Below the pieces are notes generated by a model, which saw nothing but the letters and a program-made list of their open reading frames with translations, was not told where the DNA came from and did no database searches. Positions 56,809 to 64,000 of a stretch of 64,000 nucleotides of DNA are shown in pieces. Source of the DNA: Homalodisca vitripennis (lineage: Eukaryota > Arthropoda > Insecta > Hemiptera > Cicadellidae); NCBI RefSeq assembly GCF_021130785.1, contig NC_060215.1:65414501-65478500 (forward strand), given 5' to 3'. The position numbers and the translations under genes are program-made. Position 1 is the first letter of the stretch, and each line of letters begins with the position of its first letter.

Positions 56809-57697
56809 TAACTGTAAGTAATTCTACAATTAGTACTATATGTATTAGTAGTATCTGTACTTATATTTTATTAATTGTTATTCTTAATTGCTGTTATAAT
56901 CATAAAGTATGTTTCCTACAATTGTTTTCTTCTACATGCCACCATTTCTGATCCGATGAACCTTTTGAGATGCGGTTTGTGGCATTCAACTTACTAACTG
57001 AGATCTTTAAAATGAGGTATCATTCGACCCATGCGTACTTTTAAGAGTTTTATGACACCCTCCACGGGCCGTCCCGCCAATGTCTATGTGATGTTTATTG
57101 CATAAAAAAGTAGGTAATATAGCCTTATAACACTGTACAAAGTTTATATATGGTTTGAAAAATAAAGAGGCTTTTCAAACATACTATATATTCGGCTGAT
57201 TTCTGGCACCAGGGGTTTTTTTACATTGATTTTTTATTTATCACAAGAGATCACTTTCTAGAACTGAACTTTTCCCTTTCTTTTTTGGAACAGGGTCAAT
57301 ATGTGGAACCAAGAAAGTTAAACTTAAGTGTTGATACAAGTGGTATTGAGTGTATTCTTAGGCCTAGCTTGTATAATCTTCGGTTATATCTGTCTACCAT
57401 CCTCTGAACCCGTTTATAGAAATGTTTACAGAAAATGTGGTTAAACTCTTTGACTCTTATGACAACAAGGCAAAGTATAGAAACTTAAATATTTCATAGA
57501 TCAAATTAAATTGTTTTTACAACAACAAAGATGGAAAGAGAAGTTCAAACATTTACGTTCAGACAAGTTGAGTTGACTGATACTTATCATTAATCTTTAT
57601 TATTTAAATTTGATTAATGATTAACTTTCTTTGGTACCATATTTCTAATAAAACAAATCATATCTTTGTTATAACAATTATTTCTTATTCTTTTCAG

Positions 57698-57850
57698 ATT
57701 TGTAGTATTGTGTTGAAAATGGAAGATGCTTACAACCCTGGTGCTCCTAAACTTCAAGAAGTGGACTTGGTGGTTCTACAGGAGAATCTCATGACCACCC
57801 TGTTGACTGAAGGAAAACTGATAAGTTACATGGGAATCAGGAAAGGAAAG
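57698..57850 (+). CDS. Patr-1: PAT1/PATL1 homologue, start of C-terminal helical domain
   Basis: The exon follows TTCTTTTCAG and precedes GTAAGT; 153 nt, phase 0. It reads I-C-S-I-V-L-K-M-E-D-A-Y-N-P-G-A-P and ends L-I-S-Y-M-G-I-R-K-G-K. In vertebrate PATL1 this is the first helix of the C-terminal superhelical domain (Y-S-L-L-L-D-V-E-D) through the conserved I-M-C-I-R-K-G-K. That domain binds the LSM1-7 ring and DCP2. The R-K-G-K match immediately before the next exon is decisive for gene identity. Confidence 0.94.
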
Positions 57851-58703
57851 GTAAGTGTATTAATGTTCTTTCTTAGTAACAAAAATATATAAATATCTCA
57901 GATCTGCCTGAACTGCATTTTGTGTGTGGAAAGCACATTGGTATTTTTTAATAACACTAATAATTCATTATTAGTGATAAACTGTGTTAAACCAAATATA
58001 TTAAGATAAATATGATAAAAGTTCTTAGAGACAATAATCATATTATTCCAAAGAATTTTAATTAAACCTCCTAAAAATAAATCTCTCGTATACTTAAATT
58101 AAAAAAATAATTACAAGAAACTAAATAATAAGACAAAATAACATAAGCTATATTATAATATTGGAAGACATGAAGTGTAGATCTAATCAAGTGTTAGATG
58201 TTCAATAGTTACTCTGTGATTTCCATAACTTTTCTATCTTTAAAACTTTAAGCCCTGTTATATTATATTGGTACACCATATTTTCTTCTAAAGACTTCTT
58301 GACATATTATTCAATAAAATATTGTTTGGTTTGGTTGGCTATACAAAATAAAATCTAAAATACACCAAGTGACCACATATACTTGATAAACATTATTTTG
58401 TTATTATGTTTATGTAGATATCATTTAGGAATTATTTCATGGAAATTTACACAAACATAAAAAGGTGCAAGGGTTCGTTTACAAATTATTTCACAATACT
58501 CCCCAGTATCCAGTGAAAATTATTACTACTTAGCTAATAAATCTTGTTATTAGAAAATAATCAAGTAATAACTAACTGCAATTATTAAACATAAATGAGT
58601 TTGTAATAATGAACCAAAATAATTATGTCTATGGAAACCAGTAATTTTACTACTAAATTTAAGAACAAGAAACTATGTTTACTTTATTTTTTCTGAATAT
58701 TGT
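57851..58703. other. Intron 10 start, no gene seen
   Basis: AT-rich sequence with no recognisable feature. Confidence 0.4.
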
Positions 58704-59214
58704 TTAACCCTGGAACTGGCGGTCATATTTCTCTCAGTGGCGGAGTGTTTTTAGTACTTCATACATTGCCTTATATTTATTTTATTATTACATGTTTACT
58801 ATAAAGTACCTATGTCATATTATATATTTTTTTATTCAGCATTGTCCAAGGAACATTTTTCACATAACATAATTAAAACAAAAAAAATATCCTACTTCAT
58901 GGAAAAATTTTTGTTAGAAAAAAGAAAAGTTAGTTCAAAGATTTTGATTTGTAAAATTGTTGTTGTTAGTGATATGCAAAATCCAAAATATAAAGAAGAA
59001 AGAGCATTTAATTCTGAGTAAAAATAAAACAACACGTAGTTTATAAGGTATTTATTTTTACATGTGGTAAATGATACAAAAATCATACACTAACATTCGA
59101 AAGTGCTACTTACCAACAAAAGTAAGAACTTCAAATCTCACGTGGATTTGTACAGTCTTGTAACTATTAGTTCATATTAATTTTCTATTTTTTTGTTTTT
59201 TATTATATATCTTT

Positions 59215-59322
59215 TTAATTATGTTCTGATTGAATGTCTAAATCGGAATCCTCATCGTTGCTTATTTCATGTACAACTAGTCCTCGAATGTCACTTGACC
59301 GATCGCGGAAATTACGATCCAT
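59215..59322 (-). pseudogene. piggyBac-like transposase, 35-residue N-terminal fragment
   Basis: From ATG 59322 to stop 59215 the frame encodes M-D-R-N-F-R-D-R-S-S-D-I-R-G-L-V-V-H-E and an acidic tail (N-D-E-D-S-D-L-D-I). It matches the fragment at 13565-13687. The element it sits in has piggyBac-type ends, so the fragment is probably what remains of that element's own transposase. The stop after 35 residues and the lack of a core show it is inactive. Confidence 0.65.
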
Positions 59323-59613
59323 TACATAAACACGCACAGAAATTTACTATTATTGTGTCATATACACAACCATCATTACAACGAACTCAAAAAACAATAA
59401 ACGAAATAACAATAGCCAAATGAACCAGTTGACTCATCGCGGCGCGCGCAACTAGCGCGGTATGCGGGAGAATGTAGACAAACAGTTCAGAGATTATAAA
59501 ACGTATGGACGTGTAACGAAACGATAAAATGATTTATTAATGTATTGTTTACATAAATTGAACCTTCCTCTTTTGATTGGTATCAATACCGATACTCTTT
59601 AATCGTGTTTTAA

Positions 59614-61088
59614 CCCTTTAAGGACCAACCGTCTGATTTATCGCCGTTGGCGTACTATGCGAAAAGGACCAACCATCTGGTTTATCGCCGGCGGCGTACT
59701 ATGCGAAAAGGACCAGCCGTCTGATTTATCGCCGGCGGACTTTTCATATTTTTTAAGAGATATTTAAATCTTCAATATGGAATAAATATACTATTTTTCT
59801 ATTCCCTGTATGTTTCTTACTATGATATCAAATTTTAAACGTCTTTGGAATCATCAGCTTGGTCAAAAAAAATATTTTACGGCCATGTTGCATCGTAATG
59901 TTGTCAGGGTACTTTGGGATTATACCGACCACACCCAGACATGAATCGTTATTTGACATTTTGCTTCTACTGATTACTAGATTAGCGTAGAACAAATTTC
60001 ATCAATATAAAACAGGAATTGTCTTATCGCAAACCCCTCCCTATCCTCAGACAAAGGTCAAAGTCGAACGGTCTAGTAGATAACGTGATTGCAGAGTCTC
60101 ACCGCCCGTTCAGCTGGTGCGTCGCTTTGTTGTACTTCCGTGTTTTACCCCTACATTTCTACAAACACAAAAACTAAACTCTTTTTTGAAAAAAACACAC
60201 ACAACTTGTTTTATGTACCGTGCAAAAAACTTAAATAATCATGTGATGCCGCACGGCCTGCCGTAATCGGGATTCTCGAGAAAGATAAGATAACAGCGAC
60301 AACAATACCGATCACAATACCTGGAAACGCTTGTTGATTGATGGAATGTTAGTTCTGTTACTCAACTACATCGTTTTATAACGTTCTAAGTTCATTGAAA
60401 AAATTTTAAGCGTTGGGGGCATATAACGGAATCTGACCCCATTAACAATTATTGATAATCGTTTTAAGTTTGTAATTTTGTAATTAAAGAGTTGTTTTTT
60501 TCGTTCTATCATGTTTGTTTCTATAAATGTATATTTTTGTGTTCTTCATACTGGTGTGGTCGGTATAATCCCAAAGTACCGAATAATATCCTTAGTAGCA
60601 TATAAGGTTTTTTATGTTAGGCTAATGCTGAAAAGTGTGTTTTAACCAGTGTTACAGAAAAATTTAATTCATTTACAAACTTTTTATTTTTTATTCCAGG
60701 GCTTTCAAATTTTGTACAGTTGTAGAGAATTATATGTAGAACTAATAAATACCATTTCCCACAGATAGTTTATTATTATTTTTGGTAGTTATTAAAGATC
60801 AAACTCAATTTTTTTAATTTTTTCCTTTTTTTTATTTGAGAAACAGATAAATCAAATTGTTTTTTGCTATATAATGACTTAAATTTATTTTTTCACAATG
60901 AACAATTTAATTATAAACATTTTAAGCCTAACAACAAATCTGTACAGTAATTAGTTCTGAAGATATGATTTTTCTCTCAAACGCTTGAAAAATCGCACAT
61001 TTTTATTGTGCACAGTTCTTGGAGCATGGCCAGAAAAACGCAAAAATTTTCTTTGCACATGTCAAATTTTGGTCTGGTCCTAAAAGGG
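59614..61088. mobile_element. TTAA element (inner), 1475 bp, with 3 x 44-bp repeats
   Basis: TTAA at 59610-59613 and 61089-61092 flank ends CCCTTTAAGGACCAACC and the complement CCCTTTTAGGACCAGACC. At the left end the unit GGACCA(A/G)CC(G/A)TCTG begins at 59622, 59666 and 59710, exactly 44 bp apart. It lies entirely within the 58708-61199 element and itself contains the inverted-repeat module 59908-60580. Confidence 0.92.
59908..60580. mobile_element. Inverted-repeat module, family copy 2 (innermost)
   Basis: Ends GGTACTTTGGGATTATACCG and complement share 28 bp (continuing ACCACACC). The interior matches 17692-18562 on the opposite strand but lacks about 200 bp present there. No protein is supported. 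Confidence 0.85.
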
Positions 61089-61203
61089 TTAAGTACGTAA
61101 TATTGAGAAATAAAAGACATATTAAAACGCCCGATATCGGGCGCTGCCATCTAGGATGCGACTAAAACGCCCCATATCGGGCGTTTGCCAGTTCCAGGGT
61201 TAA

Positions 61204-61680
61204 AAGGTAACACTTAAAATATATGAAAATAGTTTAAAAAATAAAACGCCACATAAAAAAAACATAACAATACTAATTTACCAAAATTGTCTGTTTCTAA
61301 AGTTTATAATCTAATATAAAATTAAACAAATGTTCTTTCACATAAGCGTTACAGTTTGTAAGGAGTGCATATAATGTAATAAAATTTAAAATAAAGTAAA
61401 ATACCATCCAAATAGATAATTCAGATTATTAATTGTTATTTATAGTATTTAACAATCACCATTCATTGGAATATTTCATGTAGATAAAAGTATTGAATGA
61501 ATGAAGAAACAAATTAGTTTTCAATAGTAAATTATCATACAATAATATTTAGTCAAATCAAATCAATGATCTCATTACAGCTTTCATGGAACTATCTTTT
61601 TATCATACTTCAGTACTAAGGGTAACAAGTGGTTGTTTACCCTCAGTGCAATAATAGAATCAATAGTCTTACTTATTCTA
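61204..61680. other. Intron 10 spacer, no gene seen
   Basis: AT-rich sequence with no recognisable feature. Confidence 0.4.
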
Positions 61681-61684
61681 TTAA

Positions 61685-62549
61685 CCCTATGCATTTGAAG
61701 GCATTATTTATAATTTGTCCTTGGTGCTCGTATGGCCAGCTGTACTGGCCGCCACCATTTTGTCGGAAGCATGGATTAATTTTTGCCGTAATGTTATCTC
61801 AGCTTGTATGTCCAGCTGTACTGGCCAAGACATAAGACGTCAATAGCTCGTAAGGCCAGCACCATTGGCCACTAAACATAATAGTTATTTTCTAATATTC
61901 TTTTTGTTTTATAATGAATGGTGAGTGCTGAAACCTATCGAGCAGCTATTTTGTAAAGTAATTTTTAGGTAAAGCAGTAAATTTTAAATTAGCTTATTAT
62001 TCTTTTCTAAACATTGACTGTGCAAATAAGACGAATGACACATAGTGGGCCTATACATTGAAGTGATAGAAACCAAGAAAATTTTACTAGAAGACGTGTG
62101 GTAACTATCTTGACTTCACATAGGTGTGTATTTAAAAAAAAAATGTAAAGACAGAAAAATGTAAAATAGTTCATGTCTGAGTATAACAAAACTGTCAATG
62201 CCTACTTTATAATATTTTATGTACATATCTTTTTTACAATATACATATAAGAGTTAAATTTCCCAAATGTATGTTTATCTTTGTATTAGAAAAATTCATT
62301 AAAAATACATTTTAAACTAGTTTTCATTTCTTCTTCAAGCATTTTAAATTAATACGCAAATGGAGGATATTGAAAAATAATTTCGATCTGGGGAGGCAAA
62401 CAACAAATATGGCTGCCGAGCTGTCAATGAAAGTAGCACGGCCATTTGTACTGGCCATACGAGTTGTGAGGACAAACTACGGAAAAACTAACCCGAGTTG
62501 TCTGCAACCTTAATGTGGCCAGTGCTGCTGGCCTTTTGAGAGTAAAGGG
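61685..62549. mobile_element. TTAA element, 865 bp, with palindromic subterminal repeats
   Basis: TTAA at 61681-61684 and 62550-62553 flank weakly paired ends CCCTATGC...GAAGGC and complement CCCTTTACTCTCAAAAGGCC. The unit GTATGGCCAGCTGTACTGGCC (palindromic halves) starts at 61730, 61806 and 61850, spaced 76 and 44 bp. Related inverted units lie near 62440 and 62517. No coding content. Confidence 0.75.
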
Positions 62550-62862
62550 TTAAAAGTGGATAGATACAGCATGCTTATTCCTGGTATTGTGGGAGTGTTT
62601 GATGCTGCTAGTCTATTCTAATTGTGGATTTTGAAAAAATATATTTCATAAAATCAAAGAGATTCGTACTCATTATGGTTTGAATTTTACAAATAGTAAA
62701 AGAATGTTTACAATTTAGCATCAATACTTATACCTAAAAGAGTAACTGGATACTTTGAGACAAAGATACAAGATGATCTATATTACTATGTACATTCAGA
62801 AGAGATGTGCCATCAGCATAGACAGTGCTAAAAGCTAGGTAGGTTAAAACTAAGGCCATTAA

Positions 62863-63177
62863 TCAAAACAAAAATAGAATGGGCCCTAGCACAAATCCTT
62901 GAGGTACACCAAACCTAACATCCAAAATCTGGGAAATAGTACCATTGACCTCTACAACTTGTTTCCTATCAGAGAAATAGGATTCAAAAATATGTAAATC
63001 TTTCCAATTGAAACTATAAAAGTTCAATTTAGACAGTACAATGTTATGGTGTACTGTATCAAACACTTTGCTATCGTCACACAGTGTTATTTGAGCAAAT
63101 TCTTGTTTTCTAAAGCTAAGAGTAATTGTTGAATAACTTGTGTGGTAGACCTTCCAGAGCGGTATCCATATTGACAT
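62863..63177 (-). pseudogene. Non-LTR reverse transcriptase fragment
   Basis: The minus-strand frame shows C-D-D-S-K-V-F-D-T-V-H-H (RT block A, with a changed L-S-K-A-F-D), then W-K-D-L-H-I-F-E-S-Y-F-S-D-R-K-Q and F-G-V-P-Q-G-F-V-L-G-P-I-L-F-L (block B). The catalytic Y/F-A-D-D block is weak downstream (near 62820, T-V-Y-A-D-G-T-S). Upstream of the frame, near 63180-63260, the expected fingers region is frameshifted. It belongs to the Jockey/CR1 group and is a different lineage from the 19-25 kb element. Confidence 0.85.
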
Positions 63178-63259
63178 TCACTAAATAGTTGAAGTGTTTC
63201 AAAATGATGACATACCTGAATTTTAAGAACTTTTTCAAAGATTCTGGTATACAACGGAT

Positions 63260-63895
63260 TGGTCGATAATTCCTGGGTTTTTCTAAATTATCATTCTTCT
63301 ACATGGGTGCCATTCTGGATAGTTTCAAAACAGTAGGGGAATATACCCTCTAAAACACACTTTTTGAAGCACAGAATGAGTGGCTCTGCAATTTTAAATA
63401 GCACAAAGTATAAAATTTCTAGAACTTTGAAGGGGCTGTAGATGAAAGGCCTAGGTCATTGTTTTAAGACTTAATTTTATATAAAAATGGCTTATTTTCA
63501 GCCCAGATTTCAATCCTTAAAGTCTGTATGTTTTACTGTAGAATACTCTGAATATTTGTGGTAATTCTTTTTAATATTGACTCAGTACTATGTCTATTAT
63601 ATGAACAAATTCTCCTTGTGGTGTATTAATTAGTAGCTCTTAATTAGTGATATGTAACTTGAATGACCTAGATTTAATGTGAGGTTTTATATCAACTTCT
63701 AGTTGACCACACTCTGAATAAAAACCTAACAAATCAATAATACAATTTGTTGATCGTTAAATAATATGCAAAGATTTACTTATTTATAATTTGAAACATG
63801 TAAAATAATTTGTTCAATACATGCTTTTTGCTCCAAACCCTAAGTTTGTGTAATGTACTCCCACATAATACAAATGTATATTTACAATTTTTCAG
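63260..63895. other. Intron 10 end
   Basis: Probably includes upstream debris of the RT fragment. No other feature seen before the acceptor TTTTTCAG at 63888-63895. Confidence 0.4.
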
Positions 63896-64000
63896 AGGGC
63901 AGTATTGAGAATCCTTACTCACCTTTTCAACCCTGGTCCTCTAATTCAGAAATTGCTAGAAGATTTGGTTCCTATAACAAGAAAGGATCAAGAACAACTG
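63896..64000 (+). CDS. Patr-1: PAT1/PATL1 homologue, C-terminal domain exon (cut by window edge)
   Basis: After TTTTTCAG the frame reads R-A-V-L-R-I-L-T-H-L-F and continues ...L-L-E-D-L-V-P-I-T-R-K-D-Q-E-Q-L to the window end without a stop. In vertebrate PATL1 the C-terminal domain continues R-M-V-A-R-I-L-P-F-L directly after R-K-G-K, the end of the preceding exon here. The remaining ~250 residues of the domain must lie to the right. The exon keeps phase 0. Confidence 0.92.

Larger units (their letters stand above)
53137..57186 (+). mobile_element. Tc1/mariner-superfamily element with ~250-bp terminal inverted repeats, 4050 bp
   Basis: The left ~270 bp (CAGTTTGTTTGAAAAG...GGTTGATCGAATCAGAAATTG) is repeated inverted at the right end (about 56938-57186), including AAACTTTG-ACAGTGTTATAAGG and CACAAACCGCATCTCAAAAGG. 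TA flanks both sides (53135-53136, 57187-57188). It encodes two separated pieces of a transposase (53778-54100 and 56313-56808). The 2.2 kb between them holds unrelated inserted repeats. Inverted-repeat divergence shows it is moderately old. Confidence 0.88.
58708..61199. mobile_element. TTAA element (outer of a nest), 2492 bp
   Basis: TTAA at 58704-58707 and 61200-61203 flank ends CCCTGGAACTGGCGG and the complement GCCAGTTCCAGGG. Near the right end the palindrome-bearing AAAACGCCC(G/C)ATATCGGGCG occurs at 61124 and 61164, 40 bp apart. The minus strand retains a piggyBac-like N-terminal fragment. A complete second TTAA element is inserted inside. Confidence 0.92.

Noticed and set aside
59622..59740. 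Regularly spaced repeats suggestive of a CRISPR-like array
   Set aside because: Only three units, in a eukaryotic TTAA element, with the spacer also repeated; these are subterminal transposon repeats.
1..64000. tRNA, rRNA or small structured RNA genes
   Set aside because: I looked for tRNA arm patterns and RNA polymerase III boxes in the GC-richer stretches and saw none that I could support.

Overview
The window is AT-rich animal DNA, most likely from an insect. The introns hold mariner, pogo/Tigger, piggyBac-like (TTAA), hAT and PIF/Harbinger elements and several non-LTR retrotransposon lineages, which is typical of a transposon-swollen insect genome. I lean weakly towards Hemiptera but cannot prove the order. 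I see no bacterial genes, tRNA, rRNA or CRISPR.

The only host gene I can support is on the + strand and spans almost the whole window. It is the insect homologue of PAT1/PATL1 (Drosophila Patr-1), an mRNA decapping and P-body factor. Eleven exons are visible (1108-1181, 4096-4140, 12572-12706, 16735-16884, 28416-28740, 34886-34986, 42397-42612, 48669-48809, 51555-51671, 57698-57850, 63896 to the window edge). Together they hold about 1.56 kb of coding sequence in about 63 kb. All have AG/GT borders and keep one reading frame. The 5' exons and the rest of the C-terminal domain lie outside the window.

Everything else sits in the introns. Left part (1-16.7 kb): satellite-like repeats, a decayed mariner, piggyBac N-terminal fragments, and a nearly intact mariner (13834-15166) inserted into a ~185-bp tandem repeat. 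Intron 4 (16.9-28.4 kb): a TTAA-flanked element, then a 6.2-kb minus-strand non-LTR retrotransposon (about 19130-25310), a piggyBac C-terminal fragment and a hAT-like element. Introns 5-6 (28.7-42.4 kb): TTAA elements, RT fragments, a pogo/Tigger element (32501-34701) and an R1-like remnant. Intron 7 (42.6-48.7 kb): a PIF/Harbinger derivative, a Jockey-like remnant, a hAT element with a perfect 8-bp target duplication, and a second mariner. Introns 9-10 (51.7-63.9 kb): a 4-kb DNA transposon with ~250-bp terminal repeats and a three-level nest of elements at 58.7-61.2 kb.

The most interesting object is ORF1 of the 19.1-25.3 kb retrotransposon. One ORF appears to join a methyl-CpG-binding domain, a SENP8/Ulp1-like C48 cysteine protease, a coiled coil, an SGNH esterase and an OARD1-like macrodomain, just upstream of an endonuclease/reverse transcriptase ORF2. 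That is a set of chromatin-reading and modifier-removing activities on a selfish element. A second pattern: four TTAA element families with unrelated terminal sequences carry subterminal repeats spaced exactly 44 bp apart, mostly built around palindromes.
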